Assembly (NCBI GenBank): GCA_903822185.1 | Contig: CAIJOA010000048.1 | Span: forward strand, 62,001-126,000 | Length of the DNA stretch: 64,000 nt | From: an uncultured Rhodospirillales bacterium | GTDB taxonomy: Bacteria > Pseudomonadota > Alphaproteobacteria > ATCC43930 > CGMCC-115725 | Reading direction: 5' to 3' | In this document: in pieces, positions 29,013 through 39,163 of the stretch | Layout: each line of letters opens with the position of its first letter | How positions within the stretch are numbered: position 1 is the first letter of the stretch | The notes under the pieces: generated by a model | Told to the model about the DNA's origin: nothing | Databases searched by the model: none | The model's input: only the letters and a program-made list of their open reading frames with translations | Program-made: the position numbers and the translations under genes

Positions 29013-29972
29013 ATGCGCATCATCCGAAATCTCGGTTTCGCCGTCATCGCTTTGGCGCTCGCCAGCGCACCGCAGGCACGCGCCTTGGACAAGGTTCACG
29101 CCGGCACCGCCGTCCCGCTTTGGGCGTTCCTGCCGCTGCAGATCGGGCAGCAGCAAGGTATCTGGGAAAAATACGGCATCGATCTCGACATCACCAACAG
29201 CGGCAGCGACGCGAAGCTGCAGCAGGCGATGACCGCGGGCAGCCTCGATTTCGGCCTCGGTAGCGGCGCGGCGATGGCCTTTGCCGCGAAGGGCGCACCG
29301 GTTCGCGCCGTTGCCGCTTTCGCCGGCGAGCCTAAGACCGTCGTCATCATCGTCGCCGCCGATTCACCGGTGAAGGAACCCAAGGATCTCAAAGGCAAGC
29401 TGGTCGTGATGCCGGGCGTCGGATCGGTCAGCGAATGGCTGGTCTGGCAGATGGCGATTCAGGAAGGCTGGGGCAAAGACGGCATCAATACGCTGGGCCA
29501 GGGCGGTATCCCCGCCAATGTCGCGTCGATCAAAACGCATCAAGCCGACGCCATGACCGGCCCGCCGGAAGTCGGCTATCTGCTGGATGCGAACCATGAA
29601 GGCCATGTCGCCTTCGACATGGCGAAATACGCGCCGCATTTCCACGCGCATATCATCTTCGCGCGCAAGGAATTGATCGACAGCAATCCCGATCTGGTCA
29701 CACGTTTCCTCAAAGGCTTCTTCGCCGGCGTCGCCTATCTGAAGACGCACAAGAAAGAGACGACCGAGCTTGCGGTGAAGGAATTGAACAACACGCCCGA
29801 GATCATGAATCGCGTCTATGATAACCTGTCCGGCTGGCTGGAAAGCGATGGCCATTTCGACCCGCAGGCGATCGAGGTATTGAAGACGTCGTTCGTCGAT
29901 ATGGGCATCCTCGACACCAAGCCCGCCGACGACAGCTTCATGACCACGAAGTTCGTACCAGTGAAGCCGTAA
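29013..29972 (+). CDS. SBP-06, NitT/TauT-type substrate-binding protein
   Basis: SD gggagga, MRIIRNLGFAVIALALASAPQARALDKVHAGTAVPLWAFLPLQIGQQQGIWEKYGIDLDITNSGSDAKLQQAMTAGSLDFGLGSGAAMAFAAKG. Confidence 0.94.
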   Translation: MRIIRNLGFAVIALALASAPQARALDKVHAGTAVPLWAFLPLQIGQQQGIWEKYGIDLDITNSGSDAKLQQAMTAGSLDFGLGSGAAMAFAAKGAPVRAVAAFAGEPKTVVIIVAADSPVKEPKDLKGKLVVMPGVGSVSEWLVWQMAIQEGWGKDGINTLGQGGIPANVASIKTHQADAMTGPPEVGYLLDANHEGHVAFDMAKYAPHFHAHIIFARKELIDSNPDLVTRFLKGFFAGVAYLKTHKKETTELAVKELNNTPEIMNRVYDNLSGWLESDGHFDPQAIEVLKTSFVDMGILDTKPADDSFMTTKFVPVKP

Positions 29973-29987
29973 AGTCTATTTTTCTAT

Positions 29988-30065
29988 CGTCATTGCGAGC
30001 GTAGCGAAGCAATCCAGTCCGTCCGCGCACTGGATTGCTTCGTCGCTACGCTCCTCGCAAGGACG
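29988..30065. repeat. Palindromic repeat family B, copy 2
   Basis: cgtcattgcgagcgtagcgaagcaatccagtccgtccgcgcactggattgcttcgtcgctacgctcctcgcaaggacg. Confidence 0.92.
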
Positions 30066-30140
30066 GGTGTATAAGAAGAACGTCGCATAAGCAGGCCCAT
30101 AAGGGCCGCATCAAAAGCGACTTACAGGGAGGAACCTTCG

Positions 30141-31100
30141 GTGCATCCGTTCAAGCATTGGTTCTGTGCAATTGCCCTCACGGCGCTGACTCTCAGCAGC
30201 GCCCAAGCTGCCGACAAACTACGCGTCGGCAAGTCCGTCGGCACGACCTGGACCTTCATCCAACTGGATGTCGGCATGAAGGAAGGCATCTTCGCCGAAT
30301 ACGGCATCGACCTTGAGATGGCCTCGTTCTCAGGTGACGCCAAATTGCAGCAGGCGTTGGCAGCCGAGGCACTCGATGTCGGATTGGGCAGCGGGCCGTC
30401 GATGGCTTTCTCGGTCAAAGGCTCGCCCGTCATCGCCGTCGCGTCGTTCGCCAACGAGCCGCGTAATATCTCGGTCACCGTGCCGATCAATTCGACGGCG
30501 AAATCCGCCCAAGACCTCAAAGGCAAATTGATCGCCGTCAGCAGCAGCGGTTCGTTGACCGATTGGCTAGCCAAGCGTCTTGCGGTTGAAGAAGGCTGGG
30601 GCGCCGATGGCGTGCGCCGTGTCGCGATCGGCGATGCCGTGCAAATGACCGCCGCGCTGAAGTCACAACAGGTCGATGGTTTGATGGGCGCGACCGAAAA
30701 CGGCTATCAGCTCGAAGAGCGCGGCGAAGGCCGGGTGCTGCTAGGCATGGAAAAATACGTGCCGCATTTCGTCACCCACGTGATTTTCGCCAACAAACAG
30801 TTCGTCGCCGAAAAGCCCGATGTCATCAACCGTTTCCTCAAAGGCTTCTTCGCCTCGATGGCCTTCATCCGCGACAACAAAGAAAAGACCGCCGAGATCG
30901 CAGCGCCGGTGCTGCATGAAAGTCCCGCTGTTCTCAACAAGACCTACGATTACCTGATGCCGATGATGGGTTTCGACGGTCAGTTCGATCCGCAAGGACT
31001 CGATCTCATCAAGACCTCGTTCCTCGACATGGGCATCCTCGATCAGAAACCGAGCGACGATCAGATTCTCACGCGTCAGTTTCTGCCGGTGAAGCCATAA
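30141..31100 (+). CDS. SBP-07, NitT/TauT-type substrate-binding protein
   Basis: AADKLRVGKSVGTTWTFIQLDVGMKEGIFAEYGIDLEMASFSGDAKLQQALAAEALDVGLGSGPSMAFSVKG. Confidence 0.95.
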   Translation: MHPFKHWFCAIALTALTLSSAQAADKLRVGKSVGTTWTFIQLDVGMKEGIFAEYGIDLEMASFSGDAKLQQALAAEALDVGLGSGPSMAFSVKGSPVIAVASFANEPRNISVTVPINSTAKSAQDLKGKLIAVSSSGSLTDWLAKRLAVEEGWGADGVRRVAIGDAVQMTAALKSQQVDGLMGATENGYQLEERGEGRVLLGMEKYVPHFVTHVIFANKQFVAEKPDVINRFLKGFFASMAFIRDNKEKTAEIAAPVLHESPAVLNKTYDYLMPMMGFDGQFDPQGLDLIKTSFLDMGILDQKPSDDQILTRQFLPVKP

Positions 31101-31115
31101 CTAAAGGAATACCGA

Positions 31116-32183
31116 ATGCGTAATTCACCCCCCACCCTGGCCCTCCCCCTCAAGGGGAGAGGGAATGAAACCCGTCATCGTTCATTTTCTCCCTCCCCCC
31201 TTGAGGGGGAGGGTTGGGGTGGGGGGTACCTCGCGAAGCTGTGCCTCAGTCTTTGTCTCGGCACCGCCCTCCTCGCATCGTCGGCCCATGCCGCCGACAA
31301 AGTCCGCGCCGGCAAGGCTGTTGCGACCTCGCTGCCAATGGCGATGCTCGATCTGGGCGTGAACGAAGGCATCTTCGCCAAATACGGCATCGAGCCGGAG
31401 ATCATCGCCTTCACCGGCGATGCGCGATTGCAGCAGGCCTTTGCCGCCGAGAGCGTCGATATCGGATTGGGCAGCGGCCCTGCCATGGCCTTTCAGGTCA
31501 AAGGCGCGCCGTCCCTTGCCGTCGCGGCCTTTGCCGGCCCACCGCGCACCATTTCCGTCGCGGTCATTCCCGATTCACCGATTAAGAAAGCAAGCGATCT
31601 CAAAGGGAAAACGCTGGCCATCAGCACCACCGGATCGCTGACCGAATGGCTGGCACGGCGGCTGGCGGTCAAGGAAGGCTGGGGACCGGAAGGGGTCAAA
31701 ACAATCGCCTTGGGCGCGGGCGCAGCGATGAACGGGCCGCTTTTCACCAAGCAGGTCGATGCGATGATGACCGGGACTGAAAACGCCCTATTGCTGGTCG
31801 AAAAGAAGCAGGTCCGCATCGTCACCGGCATGGAGGACTATGCGCCGGACTTCATCACCCATGTGGTCTTCGCCAGCAACAGCATGATCGAGAAGAAGCC
31901 CGAGATCATCGGCCGGTTCCTGCAAGGCTTCTTCGCCTCGATGCAGTTCGCCAAGGCGAACAAGGCCAAGACCGTCGCCTTCCTGGCCCCGTTGTTCAAC
32001 GAGCCCGCCGATGTGACCGAGCAAATCTACGATCATGAGATGCCCATGATGATCGAAGATGGGCATTTCGACCCGAAGGCCGTGGCGGTGCTGAAAGACT
32101 CGTTCCTCGACATGGGCATTCTCGACAAGAAGCCCGAGGATGCGCAGCTTTTCGACGCGCGTTTCGTACCCGTAAAACCCTAG
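31116..32183 (+). CDS. SBP-08, NitT/TauT-type substrate-binding protein with repeat-encoded N-terminal extension
   Basis: MRNSPPTLALPLKGRGNETRHRSFSPSPLEGEGWGGGYLAKLCLSLCLGTALLASSAHAADKVRAGKAVATSLPMAMLDLGVNEGIFAKYGIEPEI; residues 4-37 come from an inverted repeat. Confidence 0.9.
   Translation: MRNSPPTLALPLKGRGNETRHRSFSPSPLEGEGWGGGYLAKLCLSLCLGTALLASSAHAADKVRAGKAVATSLPMAMLDLGVNEGIFAKYGIEPEIIAFTGDARLQQAFAAESVDIGLGSGPAMAFQVKGAPSLAVAAFAGPPRTISVAVIPDSPIKKASDLKGKTLAISTTGSLTEWLARRLAVKEGWGPEGVKTIALGAGAAMNGPLFTKQVDAMMTGTENALLLVEKKQVRIVTGMEDYAPDFITHVVFASNSMIEKKPEIIGRFLQGFFASMQFAKANKAKTVAFLAPLFNEPADVTEQIYDHEMPMMIEDGHFDPKAVAVLKDSFLDMGILDKKPEDAQLFDARFVPVKP
31126..31227. repeat. Inverted repeat family C inside SBP-08 5' end
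   Basis: ccccaccctggccctccccctcaaggggagaggg ... ctccctcccccctt gagggggagggttggggtgggggg arms. Confidence 0.85.
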
Positions 32184-32273
32184 CGCCCGGCCACCGCCGA
32201 CATCGACATAGCCACGCCGTTAGCTTATTTTGACGGCAAGGCGCCTTGAGCGTCGGATGAACGGGAGGACCGC

Positions 32274-33242
32274 ATGACGCTTAGCCGGTTTGCGCTTTCG
32301 ACGGCCTTGGGCGCTTTATGCTTATGGCTCCACGCCGCACCGTCCGAAGCCGCCGATAAGGTTCATGCCGGCAAGGCTGCCGCGCCGGTCTGGACCTTCA
32401 CCCTCCTCGATGTCGGGATCGAAGAAGGCATTTTCGCCAAATACGGACTCGACGTCGATTACACCGCCTTTGCCGGTGACGCGAAAATTCAACAGGCCAT
32501 GGCAGCGGGCGCCATCGATTTCGCCCTCGGCAGCGGCCCCTCGATGGCCTTTGCCGCCAAAGGCATTCCCGCCGTCGCCATCGCCGCTTTCGCCGGCGAG
32601 CCGCGTAATTTGGCGGTTCTGGTCGATAAGGATTCGCCGGCCAAGACGGCCACCGACCTTAAAGACAAGACCGTCGCCGTCACCACCGTCGGGTCGCTGA
32701 CCGAATGGCTGGTCCGGCGCATGGCTGCGCAGGAAGGATGGGGTCACGACGGCGTCCATTTCGTCGAGATCGGTTCTTTCGACAGCAGCCTTGCCGCGAT
32801 GAAGACGCATCAGGTCGATGCCATGGTCGGCTCAGCCGAAGCCGGCTATCTGCTGGAAGAAAAGAATCAGGCCCGCGTTCTTCTGACCTTCGAGAAATAC
32901 GCGCCGAAGTTCCACACCCACGTCATCTTTGCCCGCAAAGACCTGGTCGCGAGCAATCCCGACGTGGTCAATCGTTTCCTCAAAGGCGTTTTCGCCTCGA
33001 TTGCCTTCATGAAGGCGAACAAAGAAAAGACCACCGAGATCGCGACGCGCGTACTGCATCAAAGCCCGACCGTGATGAGCCATGCCTACGACACCGAGAT
33101 TTCGATGTTCGAGGATGACGGCCATTTCGATCCGCAGGCGATGGACGTGCTGAAGCAATCCTTCGTCGATATGGGATTGCTGACCGAGAAGCCTGCCGAC
33201 AATCAGCTTTTGACGACCCAGTTCTTGCCGGTGAAGCCGTAA
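32274..33242 (+). CDS. SBP-09, NitT/TauT-type substrate-binding protein
   Basis: AADKVHAGKAAAPVWTFTLLDVGIEEGIFAKYGLDVDYTAFAGDAKIQQAMAAGAIDFALGSGPSMAFAAKG; SD gggagga. Confidence 0.95.
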   Translation: MTLSRFALSTALGALCLWLHAAPSEAADKVHAGKAAAPVWTFTLLDVGIEEGIFAKYGLDVDYTAFAGDAKIQQAMAAGAIDFALGSGPSMAFAAKGIPAVAIAAFAGEPRNLAVLVDKDSPAKTATDLKDKTVAVTTVGSLTEWLVRRMAAQEGWGHDGVHFVEIGSFDSSLAAMKTHQVDAMVGSAEAGYLLEEKNQARVLLTFEKYAPKFHTHVIFARKDLVASNPDVVNRFLKGVFASIAFMKANKEKTTEIATRVLHQSPTVMSHAYDTEISMFEDDGHFDPQAMDVLKQSFVDMGLLTEKPADNQLLTTQFLPVKP

Positions 33243-33291
33243 GAGCGTTCGAACCGGCGCATCACGACACAAAAAATCGAGGGGAAATGCG

Positions 33292-34263
33292 ATGACGATC
33301 AATCCATGGAAAATCTTCGGCACCGCCGCCGTCATTGGCGCGGCCATGTTGAGCCCAATGGCCGCGCAAGCCAACGATGCCGTGAAGGCGTCGAAATCGG
33401 TCGATGTCGCCTGGGCGTTCATCCCGCTCGATGTCGGCCTGGAACAAGGCCTCTTCGCCAAATACGGCATCGATATCGAGATATCCGCCATGACGGGCGA
33501 CGCCAAGCTGCAACAGGCCCTGACAGCCGGAAGTGTCGATTTCGGCCTTGGCAGCGGGCCCAGCATGGCCTTCGCTGTCAAAGGATCGCCGGTCCATGCC
33601 GTCGCCGCCTTCGCCGCCGAACCGCGCAACATTTCGGTTGTCGTCGCCACGGATTCGCCGATCAAGACCGTGGCCGATCTGAAGGGCAAACTTCTGGCCG
33701 TCACCACCGCCGGATCTTTGACTGACTGGCTAGCGCATCGCATCGCGGTGCAAGAAGGCTGGGGCGTCGATGGTATTCACACCAACGCCTTGGGTTCGTT
33801 CGAATCCTTCGTCGCCGCCATGCGCACCAAGCAGATCGACGGTCTGATGGTCGCGACCGAGGCCGGTTATTTGCTGGAAGAACGCAAGGAAGGCCGCGTT
33901 CTCGTCGGCATGGAAAAATACGCGCCGAAGTTTCACACCCATGTGATCTATGCGCGCAACGACATCATTGCGAACAAGCCCGATCTGGTGACACGCTTCC
34001 TCAAAGGTTTCTTCGCCTCGGTCGCCTTCATGAAAGCCAACAAGGAAAAGACCACCGAGGTCGCCACCCGCGTCCTGCATCAAAGCCCTGCCGTGATGAG
34101 CCGCACCTGGGATTATGAAATCTCGATGCTGGAAAATGACGGCCATTTCGACGAGGCGGCGCTTGACGTGCTGAAAGAATCCTTCGTCGGGATGAATATT
34201 CTGACCGAGAAGCCGAACGACGATCAAATCCTGACGCGGCAATTCCTGCCCGTGAAACCATAA
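33292..34263 (+). CDS. SBP-10, NitT/TauT-type substrate-binding protein
   Basis: NDAVKASKSVDVAWAFIPLDVGLEQGLFAKYGIDIEISAMTGDAKLQQALTAGSVDFGLGSGPSMAFAVKG. Confidence 0.95.
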   Translation: MTINPWKIFGTAAVIGAAMLSPMAAQANDAVKASKSVDVAWAFIPLDVGLEQGLFAKYGIDIEISAMTGDAKLQQALTAGSVDFGLGSGPSMAFAVKGSPVHAVAAFAAEPRNISVVVATDSPIKTVADLKGKLLAVTTAGSLTDWLAHRIAVQEGWGVDGIHTNALGSFESFVAAMRTKQIDGLMVATEAGYLLEERKEGRVLVGMEKYAPKFHTHVIYARNDIIANKPDLVTRFLKGFFASVAFMKANKEKTTEVATRVLHQSPAVMSRTWDYEISMLENDGHFDEAALDVLKESFVGMNILTEKPNDDQILTRQFLPVKP

Positions 34264-34288
34264 CCCACGAAGGTCCAAAAGGACTCCG

Positions 34289-35248
34289 ATGAACGCAATC
34301 TTCAAATCATTCCTGCTCGGCGCAACGATCCTCGGCTTTTGCGCGACAGCGCAAGCTGCCGATAAGGTCCATGCCGGCAAGTCGGTCAACACCGCTTGGG
34401 CCTTCATCCCGCTGGATGTCGGTCTGGAAGCCGGCATCTTCGCGAAGTACGGCATCGATTTGGAGATCAGCGCGCTGACCGGCGACGCGAAGCTGCAACA
34501 GGCGCTGGCATCGGACAGTCTCGAATTCGGTTTGGGCAGCGGCCCGTCGATGGCCTTTGCCGTCAAAGGTGCACCGGTGATCGCCGTCGCCGCCTTTGCC
34601 GCCGAGCCGCGCAATATCTCGGTTGTCGTGCCGGCGGATTCGCCGATCAAGACGGTCGCCGATTTGAAGGGCAAACTATTGTCGGTGACGACCGCCGGAT
34701 CGCTGACCGATTGGTTGGTGCATCGCCTGTCGGTCAAGGAAGGCTGGGGCACGGACGGCGTGCGTATCGCCGCCATTGGCGGTTTCGATTCCGCGGTGCC
34801 GGCGATGAAGACCAAACAGATCGACGGCATGATGGTCGCGACCGAAGCCGGCTATCTGCTCGAAGAACGCGGCGAGGGCCGTATCCTCGTCGGCATGGAA
34901 AAATATGCGCCGAAGTTCCACACCCATGTCGTCTTCAGCCGCAAGGATCTGGTCGCCAGCAACCCGGCGCTGGTCGAGCGGTTCCTCAAGGCCTTCTTCG
35001 CCTCGATCGATTTCATGAAGGCGAACAAAGAAAAGACCACCGAGGTCGCCGCGCGCGTCACCCATCAAACCGTCAGCGCGATGAATAAGACCTATGACTA
35101 TGAAATCTCGATGCTCGAGACCGACGGTCATTTCGATCCCGAAGCGGTCGAGGTGATCAAGGATTCCTTCGTCGGCATGGGTATCCTGACCGAGAAGCCG
35201 GCCAACGATCTTCTCTTCACGACGCGGTTCCTGCCCGTCAAACCCTGA
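34289..35248 (+). CDS. SBP-11, NitT/TauT-type substrate-binding protein
   Basis: AADKVHAGKSVNTAWAFIPLDVGLEAGIFAKYGIDLEISALTGDAKLQQALASDSLEFGLGSGPSMAFAVKG. Confidence 0.95.
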   Translation: MNAIFKSFLLGATILGFCATAQAADKVHAGKSVNTAWAFIPLDVGLEAGIFAKYGIDLEISALTGDAKLQQALASDSLEFGLGSGPSMAFAVKGAPVIAVAAFAAEPRNISVVVPADSPIKTVADLKGKLLSVTTAGSLTDWLVHRLSVKEGWGTDGVRIAAIGGFDSAVPAMKTKQIDGMMVATEAGYLLEERGEGRILVGMEKYAPKFHTHVVFSRKDLVASNPALVERFLKAFFASIDFMKANKEKTTEVAARVTHQTVSAMNKTYDYEISMLETDGHFDPEAVEVIKDSFVGMGILTEKPANDLLFTTRFLPVKP

Positions 35249-35262
35249 AAGCGAGCCTCACC

Positions 35263-36225
35263 ATGACCCGCAAACACATCGTCGCGGCGGGGCTTGCCCT
35301 CGCCGCCCTGTTCGCCGGCACACCGGCGCAGGCCGCCGACAAGATGGCGGTCGGCAAGGCGATCAACGTGCTGTGGGTCTATTCACTGCTCGATATCGGC
35401 GTCGAGGAAGGCATCTTCGCCAAATACGGCCTCGACGTCGAAGTATCCACTTTGCCGGGCGATGCGAAGTTCCAGCAGGCGTTGATTTCGAAGAGCATCG
35501 ATATCGGCCTTTCCGCCGGCACTGCGATGGCGCTCTCGCTTAAAGGTTCGCCGGCGATTGCCGTCGCCGCCTATTCCGGAGCGCCGCGCAATTTCGCGGT
35601 CATCGTTGCCGCCGACTCATCGATCAGGACCGTCGCCGACTTAAAGGGCAAGTTGCTCTCCACCGCGACGGCAGGGTCGCTGCCCGAATGGTTGATTAAA
35701 CGGCTGGCGATCAAGGAAGGCTGGGGCGTCGATGGCATCCGCCGCACGACGACCGGCGGCTTCGAGGCGAGCCTCGCCGCGGCGCTGACCCATTCGACCG
35801 ACGGCTTCATGGGTGCGACCGAGGCCGGGCTTCAACTGGAAGAAGAAAAGCGTGGACGCGTGATCACCGATATGGAGCGTTACGCACCGCGCTTCATCAC
35901 CCAAGTCGTCTCGACGCGCACCGATTTTATCGCGGAGCATCCCGACCGGGTGGATCGCTTCCTCAAAGGCCTGTTCGCGACCGTCGCCTTCGTCAAATCG
36001 AACAAGGCGAAGACCGGCGAGATCACGACCCGCGTGCTGCATCAAAGCCGCACGGTGATGGACCGTACCTATGATTCGGAAGTGTCGATGTTGTCGGACG
36101 ATGGCGCGTTTGATGGGGAAGCAATCGAGATCTTGAAAGAGTCCTATCTCGAGATGGGCATTCTCGATAAGAAACCCAGCAACGACCAACTGTTCACAAC
36201 ACGATTTCTTCCGGTGAAACCCTGA
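35263..36225 (+). CDS. SBP-12, NitT/TauT-type substrate-binding protein
   Basis: AADKMAVGKAINVLWVYSLLDIGVEEGIFAKYGLDVEVSTLPGDAKFQQALISKSIDIGLSAGTAMALSLKG. Confidence 0.95.
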   Translation: MTRKHIVAAGLALAALFAGTPAQAADKMAVGKAINVLWVYSLLDIGVEEGIFAKYGLDVEVSTLPGDAKFQQALISKSIDIGLSAGTAMALSLKGSPAIAVAAYSGAPRNFAVIVAADSSIRTVADLKGKLLSTATAGSLPEWLIKRLAIKEGWGVDGIRRTTTGGFEASLAAALTHSTDGFMGATEAGLQLEEEKRGRVITDMERYAPRFITQVVSTRTDFIAEHPDRVDRFLKGLFATVAFVKSNKAKTGEITTRVLHQSRTVMDRTYDSEVSMLSDDGAFDGEAIEILKESYLEMGILDKKPSNDQLFTTRFLPVKP

Positions 36226-37196
36226 TGAATTGCATCGTCTCTAAACTTCGAAACGCCGCGTTGATCGGCGTCGCCACGATCGCTCTTGCCGTGCCCGCAC
36301 ATGCCGCCGATGTCGTTCGCGCGGCCAAGGCCGTCGGCAGCCAATGGGTCTTCATCCCGTTGGATGTCGGGGTCGAGAAAGGCATCTTCGCCAAATACGG
36401 CATCGACGTCGAAATCAGCACCATGACCGGCGAAGCGCGCCTGCAGCAGGCGCTAACCGCCGGCAGTCTCGATATCGGCATCGCCGGCAGTTCGGGCGCC
36501 GCCTTGTCGGTCAAAGGCGCACCGACCGTCGCCATCGCCGCCTTCCTCAACGAACCGCGTAATTTCTCCGTTGTCGTGCTGGCCGATTCACCAATCAAGA
36601 CCGTTGCCGACCTCAAAGGCAAATCGCTGTCGGGCGCGACCAACGGCGGCTTGCCGGAATGGCTGGTGAAGCATCTGGGCGTGACGCAAGGCTGGGGACC
36701 GGACGCGGTCAAAAGCATCTCGGTCGGTTCGCCCGACGCCAGCCTCTCGGCGATGCGCACGCGCCAGGTCGATGGAATGATGACCGCGACGGCAACAGGG
36801 CTGACGCTGGAAAGCCAAGGCATCGGCCGCATCGTCACCCAAATGGGCTCCTATGCTATGAATTTCCACACCGCGTTGGTCTTCGCGCGTAAAGGTTTCA
36901 TCGAAGAAAAGCCCGACGCGACCAAGCGGTTCCTGCAAGGCCTCTTCGCGACGATCGCTTATATGAAGGCGAACAAAGAAGCGACCAGCGAGATCGCCAC
37001 CAAGGTGCTGCGACTGAGCCCCGAGATCGCCAGCCGCGTCTATGACATCGAGAGCCCAGCCTTATCGAGCGACGGTCATTTCGAGCCCGAAGCGGTCGAA
37101 GCGATGAAACAATCCATGGTCGATATGGCGACGCTGCCCGAAAAGCCGCGCGACGATCAAATCATCACAACCAAATTTGTACCGGTGAAATTCTAA
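36225..37196 (+). CDS. SBP-13, NitT/TauT-type substrate-binding protein
   Basis: AADVVRAAKAVGSQWVFIPLDVGVEKGIFAKYGIDVEISTMTGEARLQQALTAGSLDIGIAGSSGAALSVKG; 1-nt overlap with SBP-12 stop. Confidence 0.95.
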   Translation: MNCIVSKLRNAALIGVATIALAVPAHAADVVRAAKAVGSQWVFIPLDVGVEKGIFAKYGIDVEISTMTGEARLQQALTAGSLDIGIAGSSGAALSVKGAPTVAIAAFLNEPRNFSVVVLADSPIKTVADLKGKSLSGATNGGLPEWLVKHLGVTQGWGPDAVKSISVGSPDASLSAMRTRQVDGMMTATATGLTLESQGIGRIVTQMGSYAMNFHTALVFARKGFIEEKPDATKRFLQGLFATIAYMKANKEATSEIATKVLRLSPEIASRVYDIESPALSSDGHFEPEAVEAMKQSMVDMATLPEKPRDDQIITTKFVPVKF

Positions 37197-38159
37197 ATGC
37201 GTAAATCGTTTTTGCCGATCGTCGCTTTGTTAGGCGGCGCTGTTGCTCTTGCCGCTCCCGCTGTCGCCGCAGACAAGGTACGCGTCGGCAAGGCGGTCGG
37301 CTCGATGTGGGTCTTCGTGCCGATGGATATCGGCGTCGAGCAAGGCATCTTCGCCAAATACGGCCTCGACGTCGAAGTCTCGACCATGACCGGCGAAGCC
37401 AAGATGGCGCAGGGTCTGACCGCCAACAGCCTCGATATCGGCTTGGCCGGTCCGCAAGGCGCGGCGCTGAGCGTCAAAGGTGCACCGCTGCTGGGCGTTG
37501 CGGTGCTGACCAACCAGCCGCGCAATTTCGCTGTCGTCGTCGCGGCGGATTCGCCGATCAAGACGGTGGCCGATCTTAAGGGCAAACAGGTTTCCGGCGC
37601 GTCGGCCGGCGGATTGCCGGAATGGCTGGTGCGGCATCTGGCCGTGACGCAAGGCTGGGGCCCCGACGGAATCAAAAGCATCGCGCTAGGCTCGCCGAGC
37701 GCCAGCCTCGCCGCGGTCCAGACGCATCAGGTCGATGCCATGATGACCGCGACCGCGACGGGCATCTCGCTGGAAGAACAGGGCAAGGGCCGCATCGTCA
37801 CGACGATGGGCGATTCCGTACCGAAGTTTCACACCGAGATCATCTTCGCCCGCACCGGCTTCATGCAGGACAATCCCGACGTATTGAAGCGCTTTCTCAA
37901 GGGCGTCTTCGCCTCGATCGACTTTGTGAAGAAGAACAAAGACAAGACCGACGAGACCGCGGCGCGCATCCTCAATCTCTCGCCCGCGATCATGGGCAAG
38001 ATTTACGATTCGGAAATCTCGACCTTCTCCAAAGACGGCTCGTTCGATCCGGAAGCCCTCGCCGTCCTGAAGCAATCCTTCATCGACATGGCGATCCTGC
38101 CGGAAAAGCCGACCGACGATCAGATCATTACGACGAAGTTCGTTCCCATCACGCCATAG
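37197..38159 (+). CDS. SBP-14, NitT/TauT-type substrate-binding protein
   Basis: AADKVRVGKAVGSMWVFVPMDIGVEQGIFAKYGLDVEVSTMTGEAKMAQGLTANSLDIGLAGPQGAALSVKG; start abuts SBP-13 stop. Confidence 0.95.
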   Translation: MRKSFLPIVALLGGAVALAAPAVAADKVRVGKAVGSMWVFVPMDIGVEQGIFAKYGLDVEVSTMTGEAKMAQGLTANSLDIGLAGPQGAALSVKGAPLLGVAVLTNQPRNFAVVVAADSPIKTVADLKGKQVSGASAGGLPEWLVRHLAVTQGWGPDGIKSIALGSPSASLAAVQTHQVDAMMTATATGISLEEQGKGRIVTTMGDSVPKFHTEIIFARTGFMQDNPDVLKRFLKGVFASIDFVKKNKDKTDETAARILNLSPAIMGKIYDSEISTFSKDGSFDPEALAVLKQSFIDMAILPEKPTDDQIITTKFVPITP

Positions 38160-38167
38160 GTGTTCGC

Positions 38168-39142
38168 ATGACGATCGGCCGTTCCCTCCCGCTGCGCGCG
38201 GCAATCGCCGCCGCGGTTCTTTTGCTGCAGCCGATCGTCCCGACCCATGCCGCCGACAAGATCCGCGCCGGCAAGGCGATCAACGTCATCTGGGCGATGG
38301 TACCCGTCGATATCGCCATACACGAAGGCATCTTCGCCAAATACGGCGTCGAGGTCGAAGTCGCGACGATGAGCGGCGACGCTAAGCTGCAACAGGGCCT
38401 TGCCGCGGGCAGTCTCGATATCGGTCTCGCCGGCGGCACCAGCATGGTCTTCGCGGCGAAAGGCGCCCCCATCCGCGGTATCGCCGCGATCGCCGGTGCG
38501 CCCAGCAATTTCTCGGTCACCGTCGCCGCTGATTCCGACATCAAGACAGTCGCCGACTTGAAAGGCCGCCTGCTGTCCGTCGCGACCAGCGGTTCCTTTC
38601 CCGAATGGCTGATCAAGCGGCTCGCTATCGGCGAAGGCTGGGGTCCGACCGGCATCCGCACCACGGCGGTCGGCGGCTTCGAGGCCAGCGCCGCGGCGAT
38701 GCAGACGCATCAGACCGACGGCTTCATGGGCGCGACCGAAGCCGGCTTGATGCTGGAAGAAAAGCACGTCGGGCGCGTGCTCAACACGATGGAAAAATAC
38801 GTGCCGCGTTTCCACAACCACGTCCTCGTCGCGCGCACCGAAGTTATCAAAGACCAGCCCGACGCAGTCGCCCGCTTCCTCAAAGGCTTCTTTGCCGCCG
38901 TCGCCTTCATGAAAGCCAACCGCGACAAGACCATCGCCATCTCATCCGAGGTAATGCATATGAGCCCCGCCGTCATCAGCAAGACTTATGACGACGAAAT
39001 CGCCATGCTCTCGACCGACGGTGCTTTCGATCCCGAAGCGATCGACGTGCTGAAAGCGTCCTATGTCGAGATGGGCATGCTCGAGCAGAAGCCGACGACC
39101 GAACAAATCCTGACAACGGAATTCACGCCGGTTAAGTTCTAA
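38168..39142 (+). CDS. SBP-15, NitT/TauT-type substrate-binding protein
   Basis: MTIGRSLPLRAAIAAAVLLLQPIVPTHAADKIRAGKAINVIWAMVPVDIAIHEGIFAKYGVEVEVATMSGDAKLQQGLAAGSLDIGLAGGTSMVFAAKG. Confidence 0.95.
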   Translation: MTIGRSLPLRAAIAAAVLLLQPIVPTHAADKIRAGKAINVIWAMVPVDIAIHEGIFAKYGVEVEVATMSGDAKLQQGLAAGSLDIGLAGGTSMVFAAKGAPIRGIAAIAGAPSNFSVTVAADSDIKTVADLKGRLLSVATSGSFPEWLIKRLAIGEGWGPTGIRTTAVGGFEASAAAMQTHQTDGFMGATEAGLMLEEKHVGRVLNTMEKYVPRFHNHVLVARTEVIKDQPDAVARFLKGFFAAVAFMKANRDKTIAISSEVMHMSPAVISKTYDDEIAMLSTDGAFDPEAIDVLKASYVEMGMLEQKPTTEQILTTEFTPVKF

Positions 39143-39163
39143 CCTAATGAACTTCTCCTTCGT

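Noticed and set aside
37622-39142. 506-aa ORF suggesting a fused double-domain SBP-15
   Set aside because: First ~180 residues are the out-of-frame reading of SBP-14; true start is ATG 38168 with signal peptide.
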